A stretch of 64,000 nt of DNA from Schlegelella_A sp038318385 (GTDB lineage Bacteria; Pseudomonadota; Gammaproteobacteria; Burkholderiales; Burkholderiaceae_C), in assembly GCA_038318385.1 (NCBI GenBank), contig JBBQCD010000006.1, forward strand, positions 39,998 through 103,997, in the 5' to 3' direction. The notes beneath the pieces were generated by a model. That model was given only the letters and a program-made list of their open reading frames with translations, searched no databases and was not told the origin of the DNA. Position numbers and translations under genes: made by a program. Shown piece after piece: positions 18,163 through 28,562 of the stretch (position 1 is the first letter of the stretch; each line of letters starts with the position of its first letter).

Positions 18163-18170
18163 TCCTCCTT
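18163..18170 (-). promoter_or_regulatory. Ribosome binding site that fixes a TTG start
   Basis: AAGGAGGA on the minus strand lies 5 nt before the TTG at 18157. It is a near-perfect anti-Shine-Dalgarno match and supports TTG as the start of the SDR gene. Confidence 0.8.
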
Positions 18171-18277
18171 CGATTCTGCATCTGACGATAGCACGCAGGT
18201 GCGCGCGGGCACGCTCGTGCCGCGGGCGTGAGAGGCATGTTGCGGCTCGTAGAATGAACCGTTCGACGCCTCCTGGA

Positions 18278-19969
18278 ATGCCGATGACATCCGACGAAAT
18301 CCTGGCCCAGCACGGCCCGCGCGAGGCGATGGAATACGACGTCGTCGTCGTCGGCGCCGGGCCTGCGGGACTGGCCACCGCCATCCGCCTGAAGCAACTC
18401 GCCGCGGCGCAGTCGAAGGAGCTCTCGGTCGTCGTGCTCGAGAAGGGTTCCGAGCCGGGCGCGCACATCCTCAGCGGCGCGATCATGGATCCGCGCGCCC
18501 TGAACGAACTGTTGCCGGACTGGAAGGAGAACGGGGCGCCGTTGAACCAGCCGGTCACGGCCGATCGCTTCCTCTTCCTGAGCGAAAGCGGCGCGAAATC
18601 CACGCCTGACTTTCTGCTGCCAGACTGCTTCAAGAATCACGGCAACTACGTGATCAGCCTCGGCAACCTGGTGCGCTGGCTGGCGCAGCAGGCCGAAGCG
18701 CTCGGCGTCGAGATCTTCCCGGGGTTTCCGGCTGCCGAGGTGCTCTACGACGACGCCGGCGCCGTCCGGGGCGTGGCCACCGGCAATCTCGGCGTCGGCA
18801 AGGATGGCAAGCCGACCGATGCCTTCCAGCTCGGCATGGAACTGCACGGCAAGTACACGGTCTTCGCCGAAGGGTCGCGCGGCAGTCTGGGGCGCGAGTT
18901 GATCGCCCGCTACAAGCTCGACGAAGGCCGCGACCCGCAAAGCTATGGCATCGGCCTGAAGGAACTCTGGGAGATCGACCCGGCCAAGGCCGAACCGGGT
19001 CTCGTCGTCCACACTGCCGGCTGGCCGCTCGATCCGCAGACCTACGGCGGCTCGTTCCTCTACCACCTCGACGGCAACCAGGTCGAGCTCGGCTTCGTCG
19101 TCGGCCTCGACTACGTCAACCCGTGGCTGAGCCCCTTCGAGGAGTTCCAGCGCTGGAAGACCCACTCGGAGATCCGCAAGTTTCTCGAAGGCGGCAAGCG
19201 CATCGGCTACGGCGCGCGCGCCATCACCGCCGGCGGGATCCTGAGTCTGCCGAAGACGGTGTTTCCGGGCGGCGCCCTGGTCGGCTGCGAAGCCGGCTAT
19301 CTCAACGCCAGCCGCATCAAGGGCAGCCACGCCGCGATCAAGACCGGCATGCTGGCCGCCGAAGCGGCCTTCGACGCTGTCGTCGCCGGACGCCAGCGCG
19401 ACGTCCTGGAGGCTTATCCGCAGGCCTTCGCGACCAGTTGGCTCCACGAAGAACTGCAGCGCTCGCGCAACTTCAAGCAATGGTTCAAGAAGGGACGCCG
19501 GACCGCGACGCTGATGACGGGCATCGAGCAGTGGCTGCTGCCGCGCCTGGGATTGAAGGCACCGCCATGGACCTTGCACCGCGAAAAGCCCGACCATCTC
19601 TACCTCAAGCCGGCGGCCGACTGCCCGCAGATCGCCTACCCGAAGCCCGATGGCAAGATCTCCTTCGACCGCCTCGGCAGCGTCTTCATCAGCAACACCA
19701 ACCACGCCGAGCAGCAGCCGGCGCACCTGACGCTGAAGGACCCGTCCGTGCCGGTCGAGATCAACCTGGCGAAGTACGCTGGTCCGGAAAGCCGCTACTG
19801 CCCCGCCGGGGTCTACGAGTTCGTGAAGAACCCCGACGACACCGACCGCCTGCAGATCAACGCCCAGAACTGCGTCCACTGCAAGACCTGCGACATCAAG
19901 GACCCGACCCAGAACATCGTCTGGGTCACGCCCGAGGGCGGCGGCGGGCCGAACTACGTCGGCATGTAG
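18278..19969 (+). CDS. Electron transfer flavoprotein-ubiquinone oxidoreductase
   Basis: A 563-residue enzyme that takes electrons from reduced ETF to ubiquinone at the membrane, linking acyl-CoA dehydrogenases to respiration. An N-terminal FAD motif VVVGAGPAGLA (residues about 23-33) is followed by GAHILSGAIMDP. The C-terminal 4Fe-4S cluster ligands are Cys508 (CPAGVYEF) and Cys532, Cys535 and Cys538 (CVHCKTCDIKDP). The end PEGGGGPNYVGM is the family signature. ATG 18278 is used; in-frame ATGs at 18254 and 18284 are alternatives. No etfAB genes are in the window. Confidence 0.96.
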   Translation: MPMTSDEILAQHGPREAMEYDVVVVGAGPAGLATAIRLKQLAAAQSKELSVVVLEKGSEPGAHILSGAIMDPRALNELLPDWKENGAPLNQPVTADRFLFLSESGAKSTPDFLLPDCFKNHGNYVISLGNLVRWLAQQAEALGVEIFPGFPAAEVLYDDAGAVRGVATGNLGVGKDGKPTDAFQLGMELHGKYTVFAEGSRGSLGRELIARYKLDEGRDPQSYGIGLKELWEIDPAKAEPGLVVHTAGWPLDPQTYGGSFLYHLDGNQVELGFVVGLDYVNPWLSPFEEFQRWKTHSEIRKFLEGGKRIGYGARAITAGGILSLPKTVFPGGALVGCEAGYLNASRIKGSHAAIKTGMLAAEAAFDAVVAGRQRDVLEAYPQAFATSWLHEELQRSRNFKQWFKKGRRTATLMTGIEQWLLPRLGLKAPPWTLHREKPDHLYLKPAADCPQIAYPKPDGKISFDRLGSVFISNTNHAEQQPAHLTLKDPSVPVEINLAKYAGPESRYCPAGVYEFVKNPDDTDRLQINAQNCVHCKTCDIKDPTQNIVWVTPEGGGGPNYVGM

Positions 19970-19987
19970 GCTGCTGGCCGCTGGCCG

Positions 19988-20755
19988 TCAGGGCATCAGC
20001 TGGCCGCCGTTGATCTCGATCACCTGGCCGGTCACGTAGCTGCTCATCGTGTCCGAGGCGAGGAAGAGGAGCGCGCCGCTGCATTCCTCGGGCTCGCCGA
20101 GGCGATTCATCGGGATCGTCGCCTGCATCGCCTGCAGCAGGGCCGGCGTCGAGTAGCGCTCGTGGAACGGCGTCATCACGACCCCCGGGGCGATCGCGTT
20201 GACGCGAATCCGGTCGGGCACGAGCTCCCGCGCCCAGCCCCTCGTCGCCGTGGTGACGAAGCCCTTGGTCGCGGCATAGATCACCGAGCCGGGGCCGCCA
20301 CCGTGACGCGCGGCGATCGAGCCGACGTTGATGATGTTGCCGCCGCCGCCATGCGCGCGCATGGCCAACGTCCCTTCGCGCATGAAGGCGACCACCTGCC
20401 TGACGTTGAGCGCGATCACGGCGTCGACGAACTCGTCGGTGTACTCGGCCACCGGCGTGCGCTTGACGAGGCCGCCGGCATTGTTGACCAGCACGTCCAG
20501 CCGCCCCCAGGCGGCGACGACCTGGTCGACGATCTTCTTCGGAACACCTGGCCGTGTGACGTCACCCGCCACCAGCATGCTCTGCCCGCCAGCCTTGCGG
20601 ACATCGTCGGCGACGGCCTTGGCGGCCGCCTCGCTGGCGTTGTAGTGCACCGCCACCCGGGCGCCATTGGCGCCGAAGGCCCGCGCCGCCGCCGCGCCGA
20701 TGCCGGTGCTGGCGCCGGTGATCAGCACGACCTTGTCCTTGAGATCCTCGATCAT
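19988..20755 (-). CDS. SDR family oxidoreductase
   Basis: A 255-residue classical SDR: TGASTGIG near residue 13, NNAGG, a catalytic-site VGSIAA segment with YAATK as the Tyr-x3-Lys pair, and the C-terminal YVTGQVIEINGGQ. The HYNASEAAA strand resembles 3-oxoacyl-ACP reductase/glucose dehydrogenase-like SDRs using NADP(H). It is divergent from the 2-hydroxyacid dehydrogenase gene across a 77-bp gap and ends 18 bp from the ETF-QO gene. The substrate is unknown. Confidence 0.88.
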   Translation of the reverse strand: MIEDLKDKVVLITGASTGIGAAAARAFGANGARVAVHYNASEAAAKAVADDVRKAGGQSMLVAGDVTRPGVPKKIVDQVVAAWGRLDVLVNNAGGLVKRTPVAEYTDEFVDAVIALNVRQVVAFMREGTLAMRAHGGGGNIINVGSIAARHGGGPGSVIYAATKGFVTTATRGWARELVPDRIRVNAIAPGVVMTPFHERYSTPALLQAMQATIPMNRLGEPEECSGALLFLASDTMSSYVTGQVIEINGGQLMP

Positions 20756-20832
20756 CCCTGGCTCCTCGTTGACGAGCACGCAGTATCGGCGAAAGGCGAC
20801 AATGCCTGCTCCGTCCGATCCACGTACCCGAC

Positions 20833-21801
20833 ATGACCGACAAGCAACCTTCCGCCGGCTCCGCACGCCCCGACGTGCTGGTGGTCGCCAAGCTGTGGCC
20901 GCCGATGATGGAGTCTCTGCACGCCGCGTTCACCGTGCACGACCGTATCGACCAGTCCGATCCCGCCGCGTTCGAGCGCGTTGCTCCGCGCATCCGCGGC
21001 ATCGCCGCCAGCGGCGAGTCCAAGGTCACACGCGAGCTGATCGCGCGGCTGCCGGCGCTCGAGATCATCTCGGTGTTCGGCGTCGGCTACGACGGCATCG
21101 ACGTCGCCGCGGCGCGCGAGCGTGGCATCCAGGTCACGCACACGCCGAACGTCCTCAACGACGAGGTCGCCGACCTCGCCATCGGCCTGATGCTGGCGGT
21201 GGCGCGGCGCATTCCTCACGGCGAGCGCTACCTGCGCGACGGCAAATGGCGCGGCGGCCCGGCACCGCTCGGGCGCAAGGTCAGCGGCGCGCGCCTGGGC
21301 ATCGTCGGTCTCGGCCGCATCGGCAACGCCATCGCCAAGCGCGCCGCGGCCTTCGGCATGTCGATCGCCTACACCTCGCGCAGCGCCAAGACGGAGTCGC
21401 CCTATCGCTACCTGCCGACGCCGGCCGCGCTGGCCGCAGAGGTCGACTTCCTCGTGGTCATCACGCCGGGGGGTGCCGCAACGCGCAAGCTCATCGATGC
21501 CAAGGTCCTGGAGGCGCTCGGCCCCAAGGGCTACCTCGTCAACGTCGCGCGCGGGTCCGTGGTCGACGAGACCGCGCTGATCGCAGCGCTCGCCGCCGGC
21601 AGGATCGCCGGTGCCGGCCTCGACGTCTTCGAGAACGAGCCGGAGGTTCCGGAAGCCTTGCGCGCCCTCGACAACGTCGTCCTCGTACCGCACATCGGCA
21701 GCGCCACCTGGGAGACGCGGCGGGCGATGGCCGACCTCGCCTTCGGCAATCTGGACGCGCACTTCGCCGGCCGGCCTCTGCTGTCGCCGGTGCCGCAGTG
21801 A
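20833..21801 (+). CDS. D-2-hydroxyacid dehydrogenase (glyoxylate/2-ketoaldonate reductase-like)
   Basis: A 322-residue NAD(P)-dependent D-isomer 2-hydroxyacid dehydrogenase. The Rossmann motif is GIVGLGRIGNAIAKR. Catalytic residues appear in order: Arg in NVARGSVVDE, Glu in FENEPEVP, His in VPHIGSAT. SRSAKTE after the second strand, with Ser/Arg, fits NADPH preference as in GhrB-type enzymes that reduce glyoxylate, hydroxypyruvate or 2-ketogluconate. Its stop overlaps a possible GTG start of the next SDR, which resembles gluconate 5-dehydrogenase, so the pair may interconvert ketoaldonates. Confidence 0.9.
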   Translation: MTDKQPSAGSARPDVLVVAKLWPPMMESLHAAFTVHDRIDQSDPAAFERVAPRIRGIAASGESKVTRELIARLPALEIISVFGVGYDGIDVAAARERGIQVTHTPNVLNDEVADLAIGLMLAVARRIPHGERYLRDGKWRGGPAPLGRKVSGARLGIVGLGRIGNAIAKRAAAFGMSIAYTSRSAKTESPYRYLPTPAALAAEVDFLVVITPGGAATRKLIDAKVLEALGPKGYLVNVARGSVVDETALIAALAAGRIAGAGLDVFENEPEVPEALRALDNVVLVPHIGSATWETRRAMADLAFGNLDAHFAGRPLLSPVPQ

Positions 21802-21839
21802 GCGCCGCGCAGCCCGTCGCGGCAAGGTCGACATCGCCG

Positions 21840-22604
<765 letters not shown>

Positions 22605-22672
22605 ACCAGCGAGATCGTCGGCGGGGCCATCTCCCGTGCGGGCGGCGCTTGCTGCACCATAGACTAGACCCC

Positions 22673-24136
22673 ATGTCCACCGAACTGTCGACCCTCGGGA
22701 TGCCGCCCGCGGCCGAGCCATCGCCCCGGCGCTTTTTCAGCCTGCCGGGGCCGCGTCAGTACCCGTTCGTCGGCAATGCCCTGCAGATCCGGCCGAGCGC
22801 GATGCATCACCAGCTCGAAGGCTGGGCGCGCCGCTACGGCCCGTTCTACCGGCTCCATCTCGGCCGCCGCGATCTGCTGGTGATCTCCGGCCACGCGCTG
22901 ATCGGCGCGGCGCTGCGCGACCGACCGGAGACGTTCCGCCGGCCGCTGTACTCGGGGATCATCGTTCGCGAACTCGGTTTCGATCTCGGCGTCTTCTTCG
23001 TCAACGACGACCTCTGGCGCCGACAGCGCCGGATGGTCATGGCGGGGTTCGACCCGGGCCACGTACGCGCCTATTTCCCGTCATTGCAGAAGGTGACGCG
23101 GCGTCTGCAGAAGCGCTGGCTGCAGGCGGCCGAGAGCAACACCACGATCGACCTGCAGGCCGATCTGATGCGCTTCACCGTGGATGCGATCGCCGGGCTC
23201 GCCTTCGGTTCGGAGGTCAACACCCTGGAGTCCGACGACGACGTCATCCAGCGCCATCTCAACAAGATCTTTCCCGCAGTCTTCCGCCGATCCCTGGCGC
23301 CGGTGCGCTGGTGGCGCTACTTCAAGCTGCCGTCCGACCGGGCGCTGGAGCGCAGCGTCGCCGAGGTCAAGGCGGCGATTGCCGGCTTCATCGCCCAGGC
23401 CCGGGCGCGCCTGCAGGCCGACCCCGAACTGCGCGCGCACCCACGCAACCTGCTCGAAGCCATGGTCCTGGCGGCCGACGAAGGGGGCAGCGGCCTCGAC
23501 GACCATGACGTCGCCGGCAACGTGCTCGTCATGCTGATCGCGGGCGAGGACACGACCGCCAACACGCTCGCCTGGACGCTGTACCTGCTGCAACGCAATC
23601 CCGAGGCGCTGCGCCGGGCGCGTGAGGAGGTGCTGCGCCTCGCACCGGATCCGGCGGCCTGGACCCCGGAGCAGATCAACGCCCTGGCCTACGTCGAGGC
23701 CTGTGCCCACGAAACCATGCGGCTCAAACCGGTGGCGCCGATGGTCCCGATGCAGGCCGTGAAGGACACCACGCTCGGTGGCGTCGAGGTGCCGGCCGAG
23801 ACGATCGTGCTGGGCCTGATGCGTCACGACGCGCTCGATCCGCGCCACTTTCCCGACCCCGCCGCCTTCTCCCCGGAGCGCTGGCTCGCCGCGGAATCGC
23901 ATGCACCGTCGGCGACTTCGGCGCGCAGGGTCTCGATGCCGTTCGGCGCCGGACCGCGGGTGTGTCCCGGCCGCTACCTGGCCCTGACCGAAATGAAGAT
24001 GGCACTGGCGATGCTGCTGGCCACCTTCGACATCGCCGCGGTGGAGACTGGAGACGGCCGCGAGGCGAAGGAGCATCTCGCCTTCACGATGGGACCCGAG
24101 GCCCTGCGGATGCGGCTCGTGCCTCGCGTCATCTGA
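22673..24136 (+). CDS. Cytochrome P450
   Basis: A soluble bacterial P450 of 487 residues with no N-terminal membrane anchor. Visible signatures are the I-helix oxygen-binding AGEDTT (residues 290-295), the K-helix ExxR as HETMRL, the PERW segment, and the heme loop FGAGPRVCPG with Cys431 as the thiolate ligand. A Pro-rich SLPGPRQYPFVGN near the start resembles eukaryote-like (CYP4/CYP102-type) P450s more than typical class I CYP101 types. No ferredoxin, ferredoxin reductase or fused reductase is encoded nearby, so the redox partner is elsewhere. The substrate is unknown. Confidence 0.93.
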   Translation: MSTELSTLGMPPAAEPSPRRFFSLPGPRQYPFVGNALQIRPSAMHHQLEGWARRYGPFYRLHLGRRDLLVISGHALIGAALRDRPETFRRPLYSGIIVRELGFDLGVFFVNDDLWRRQRRMVMAGFDPGHVRAYFPSLQKVTRRLQKRWLQAAESNTTIDLQADLMRFTVDAIAGLAFGSEVNTLESDDDVIQRHLNKIFPAVFRRSLAPVRWWRYFKLPSDRALERSVAEVKAAIAGFIAQARARLQADPELRAHPRNLLEAMVLAADEGGSGLDDHDVAGNVLVMLIAGEDTTANTLAWTLYLLQRNPEALRRAREEVLRLAPDPAAWTPEQINALAYVEACAHETMRLKPVAPMVPMQAVKDTTLGGVEVPAETIVLGLMRHDALDPRHFPDPAAFSPERWLAAESHAPSATSARRVSMPFGAGPRVCPGRYLALTEMKMALAMLLATFDIAAVETGDGREAKEHLAFTMGPEALRMRLVPRVI

Positions 24137-24169
24137 GGCAGACCGCGCCCCGCATGCCGGCGCGAGGCC

Positions 24170-25261
<1,092 letters not shown>

Positions 25262-25292
25262 CGCGTTCTCGCTCCCTGCCCGCTGCGGGCCT

Positions 25293-26144
25293 TCAGCTCT
25301 TCACGGCGCCGGCCGTGAGGCCGCCGACCATGTAGCGCTTGAAGGCGTAGTAGATCGCCGCCGGCGGCAGCGCGTAGATGACACCGGTGGCCATCAGCAG
25401 CTCCCACGGCGAGTCGTCGGCCGACAGGAAATTGCCGAGCGCCACCGCCAGCGTGATGCTCTTGTCGTTGGACAGCAGCAAGAAGGCGTAGAGGTATTCG
25501 TTCCATGCCAGCAGCAGCGCATAGGTGCCCACCGCCACCAGCGACGGCACCATCAGGGGCAGATAGACCAGGCGGAACAGCTGCAGCGGCGAGGCGCCGT
25601 CCATCCGCGCGGCCTCGTCGAGTTCCAGGGGCAGCTTGTCGGAGGCCTGCTTGAGCACCCAGATGCAATAGGGCGAAGCGATGGTCACCATCGCCAGGAT
25701 CAGCGACCACTGGCTGTTCAGCAGACCGTAGTTCCCCATCGTCTTGTACATCGGCACGGCGAGGAAGGCTGCCGGAATGAAATACGTGAACAGCGCCAGG
25801 TTCATCACCGAGCGCCCGCCGCGGACCTTCAGGCGGCTGATGGCGAACGCCGCGGTGGTGGCGATCAGGAGCGTGAGGGCCGCGACCGAGCAGGCGATCA
25901 GGACCGAGTTCCAGAGCTGGATCCAGAAGTGGTCGAGGTAGAAATGCTGGCGGCGAAAGACGATGGAAAAGTTCTGCAGGGTCGGGTGATCGGGCCAGAG
26001 GCGCCCCGACGTCGCCGTATCGCGCGGCGAGATCGCGAAGAGCACCATGTGGTAGACCGGGATGACCGTCCACAGGAACAGCGGAATGCCGATCAGCAGG
26101 AGCTTGGCCTCGGTGGTGACGGCCTTCCAGGTTCCGGCCTTCAT
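25293..26144 (-). CDS. Sugar-type ABC importer permease (MalG-like)
   Basis: A 283-residue inner-membrane permease with six predicted helices and the EAA loop LDEAARMDGASPLQLFRLVYLP, cited here as EAARMDGAS, which contacts the ATPase. The order and size fit the MalG/UgpE half. Its ATG overlaps the stop of the partner permease in an ATGA, so translation is coupled. Confidence 0.93.
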   Translation of the reverse strand: MKAGTWKAVTTEAKLLLIGIPLFLWTVIPVYHMVLFAISPRDTATSGRLWPDHPTLQNFSIVFRRQHFYLDHFWIQLWNSVLIACSVAALTLLIATTAAFAISRLKVRGGRSVMNLALFTYFIPAAFLAVPMYKTMGNYGLLNSQWSLILAMVTIASPYCIWVLKQASDKLPLELDEAARMDGASPLQLFRLVYLPLMVPSLVAVGTYALLLAWNEYLYAFLLLSNDKSITLAVALGNFLSADDSPWELLMATGVIYALPPAAIYYAFKRYMVGGLTAGAVKS

Positions 26145-27004
26145 TTCGACAACCGCTTCATCATGAAGTAGACCAGTGGCAGCACGAATGGCATGGCAAC
26201 GACGATCGCCGCCATCGACAGGTCGACCTGGTCGAGCCGCAAGTAGCGGATGCCGAGCGTCGCCAGCACGTGGGTCAGGTCCGCCGGGCCGCCGCCGGTC
26301 AGCAGGTAGACGCTGTTGAAGTCGCCGAGCGTCCAGATCATCGACAGGATCAGCGACGTCACGTACAGGGTGCGCATCGAAGGCCAGGTGATGAAGCGGA
26401 ACTTCTGCCAGTTCGACGCACCGTCGACCGAGGCGGCTTCGTACTGCTCGGACGGAATCGCCAGGCGTCCGGCGATCAGGATCAGGGTCCAGAACGGCAG
26501 CGACTTCCAGACGTGCATCAGCATCGAGAAGCTGAGTGCGAGGGTCGGGTCGTTGAGCCAGTTCGGCCCGTCGCGCGCGGTGAGCCGAAAGATCAGGCTG
26601 TTGATGACGCCCCACTCCGGGTTGAGCATGAAGCGCACCGACAGGATCGTCGGGATCGAAGGCAGCGCCCACGGCAGGATGAAGATCAGCGACATGATCT
26701 TGATCCACCAGCGCTCGGTCACGAAGAAGCCCGAGAGCACCATCGCGATCACCATCTTGATATTGATCGCGACGACGAGAAAGACCAGGGTGTTGACGGC
26801 GGTGCGGAAAAAGATCGGATCGTCGAAGAGCTTGACGTAGCTCTGCGGATGACGGGCCAGCCACAGGCCGTACCCGACCGGATACACCACGAACACCAGG
26901 AAGATCAGGATGTAGGGCAGCACCAGCATGCGGCCCCAGAACTGCCAGCGATCCGGCGGGCGCGGAACACCAGGCGACGGCGCTGAGGTGCTGGCGGTGG
27001 ACAT
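26141..27004 (-). CDS. Sugar-type ABC importer permease (MalF/UgpA-like)
   Basis: A 287-residue inner-membrane permease. A Pro/Ser-rich N-terminal tail leads into the first helix (MLVLPYILIFLVFVVYP). The EAA loop is YEAASVDGASNWQKF. Six helices are predicted. It lies between the binding protein and the second permease and pairs with the latter. The start at 27004 follows a 68-bp gap after the binding-protein gene. Confidence 0.93.
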   Translation of the reverse strand: MSTASTSAPSPGVPRPPDRWQFWGRMLVLPYILIFLVFVVYPVGYGLWLARHPQSYVKLFDDPIFFRTAVNTLVFLVVAINIKMVIAMVLSGFFVTERWWIKIMSLIFILPWALPSIPTILSVRFMLNPEWGVINSLIFRLTARDGPNWLNDPTLALSFSMLMHVWKSLPFWTLILIAGRLAIPSEQYEAASVDGASNWQKFRFITWPSMRTLYVTSLILSMIWTLGDFNSVYLLTGGGPADLTHVLATLGIRYLRLDQVDLSMAAIVVAMPFVLPLVYFMMKRLSK

Positions 27005-27072
27005 GGGGAGCGCCTGCGGCTGCGCGTCGGGCGGACGGCGCTCGCAGCCGCCCGCCGTCGTCGCAAGGGTGA

Positions 27073-28443
27073 TCAGCCGGCGACGGCCTTGATGCGGGCG
27101 ATCATCTCGTCGACCGCCTTGTCGACCGGAACCTTCTCGTTGATGATCCGGTTCATCGCCTTGGCCCAGACGTTCTCGTTGTTCAGCACGGTGAACTTGT
27201 AGTTCTTCGTGAACTCGAACGGCGTCGTGCCGTTCATGAACTGGTTGTAGACCGACAGCCGGGCCGGGTCGGCCTTCCAGAATGCGCTTTGCTGAGCTTT
27301 CTTGGTGACCGGGAACCAGCGTCCGAGAGAGCCCTCGACGTACGGCGTGAGGTTGCCTTCCTCGAGCAGGAAGGCGACGAACTTCTTGGCATCGGCCTTG
27401 TTCTTCGCGGCCTTGAAGATCACGCCGGTCTTGACCGCCGCGCGGTACACCATCTTGCTTCCATCGGGCTTGTTCGGAAAGCCCGAGGTCGCAATCAGCT
27501 CGTAGTAGTTCTTCTTGCCGGTGGCGCGCTGCTCGGCGGTCAGGGCCGGATTGTTGGCGTCGTCGAGCCACTTCGCGGCGATCGAGATCGTCGCGTTGTG
27601 GGTCATGACGGTCGTCTTGTTGTGAAACGCGACGTTGTTGTCCGGGTCCTTCCAGCTGGTCGAGGACGGTGGCGTGCAGCCCTTGGCGTACACCGCCGTG
27701 TAGTCGGTCATCGCCTTGATCAGGCCGGCGCGCACGGACGGATCGTCGACCAGCAGCTTCCCGGAATCGTTCACGAGCTTGACGTTGTAGGCGTCCATGA
27801 ATGTCAGGAACGAGTAAAACGAGTCGCTCGAGTCCACGCCCATCGGAAAGCCTGTCCCGTAGACGCGCTGTCCGGTCGCCTTGCGGTAGCCGTCCTGGAC
27901 CTTGGTGCACCAGAAGTCCCAGTAGCCGTTCCAGTCGGTCGGAATATCGCTTTCTTTGTAGCCCGCGGTCGCCAGCATGTCCTTCCAGTACTGGATGTGC
28001 ATGGTCTGCTGCTTGATCGGAAACGCGTAGTAGGACCGCTTCTTCGTCACGTCGTCGTACAGGAAGGTCGTGGCCAGCGCGGCGGGCTCGAAGGTGTTGC
28101 GCAGCGGGTCGATGATGCTCGAGACGTCCTCGAGCTTGTCCTCGAAGGCCCACTTGGCGGTGACCTGGAAGTCGTAGACGTCGGCGTACGCGACGTCGGG
28201 CGGGCTGCCCGAGTCGAGGGCCGACACCGTCTTCGGGATCATGTCCTGGATCGGATACTGCGACAGTTCGATCTTGATCTTCGGGTGCTTGGCCTCGAAC
28301 TTCTTGATCGCGGCGAAGAGCGCGTCGTCCTCGGATTTGTAGAAGCCCTTGACCCACCACACGGTGAGCTTGTCCTGCGCGAGGGCATGGCCCGCGAACG
28401 CCAAGGCACAACCGGCCACGATGCCGGCAATCGTTTTCCTCAT
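27073..28443 (-). CDS. Sugar-type ABC importer periplasmic binding protein
   Basis: A 456-residue extracellular solute-binding protein (family 1). The signal peptide is MRKTIAGIVAGCALAFAGHA with cleavage before QDKLTVWW. The fold signatures are the KFEAKHPKIKIEL start and a PPDVAYADVYDF strand. Aromatic residues (Trp/Tyr clusters such as DWNGYWDFW) fit binding of a polyol or sugar, and TRYP-rich loops are typical of the MalE/UgpB group. AAAGGAG precedes ATG 28443. It is the first gene of the importer operon, with a palindromic candidate operator about 90 bp upstream. The exact ligand is not predictable. Confidence 0.93.
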   Translation of the reverse strand: MRKTIAGIVAGCALAFAGHALAQDKLTVWWVKGFYKSEDDALFAAIKKFEAKHPKIKIELSQYPIQDMIPKTVSALDSGSPPDVAYADVYDFQVTAKWAFEDKLEDVSSIIDPLRNTFEPAALATTFLYDDVTKKRSYYAFPIKQQTMHIQYWKDMLATAGYKESDIPTDWNGYWDFWCTKVQDGYRKATGQRVYGTGFPMGVDSSDSFYSFLTFMDAYNVKLVNDSGKLLVDDPSVRAGLIKAMTDYTAVYAKGCTPPSSTSWKDPDNNVAFHNKTTVMTHNATISIAAKWLDDANNPALTAEQRATGKKNYYELIATSGFPNKPDGSKMVYRAAVKTGVIFKAAKNKADAKKFVAFLLEEGNLTPYVEGSLGRWFPVTKKAQQSAFWKADPARLSVYNQFMNGTTPFEFTKNYKFTVLNNENVWAKAMNRIINEKVPVDKAVDEMIARIKAVAG

Positions 28444-28533
28444 GGTGTCTCCTTTGGGTTCATCGGTCGCGGCCTGCCCGCTGCGGGCGACGTTACCGGA
28501 AGCCGTGCCAACTCTCAATCAGGATTTGGCGAG

Positions 28534-28546
28534 GTTGTCAGACAAC
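28534..28546 (-). promoter_or_regulatory. Candidate GntR/FadR-type operator
   Basis: A perfect palindrome, GTTGTC-A-GACAAC, matches the T-x-GTC-x-GAC-x-A shape of operators bound by FadR-subfamily GntR regulators. It lies about 90 bp upstream of the binding-protein ATG and just beyond the end of the neighbouring enoyl-CoA hydratase gene. No GntR gene is in the window. Confidence 0.5.
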
Positions 28547-28562
28547 TTTGGCGACGGCGCCT

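Noticed and set aside
17375..19879. A very long minus-strand open frame antisense to the ETF-QO gene
   Set aside because: It continues the SDR frame upstream of its ribosome binding site; codon use and protein look are not gene-like, and the SDR starts at TTG 18157.
26141..28411. A single long minus-strand frame spanning permease and binding protein
   Set aside because: The frame is shared only by chance. The permease has its own start at 27004 and the binding protein is in a different frame.
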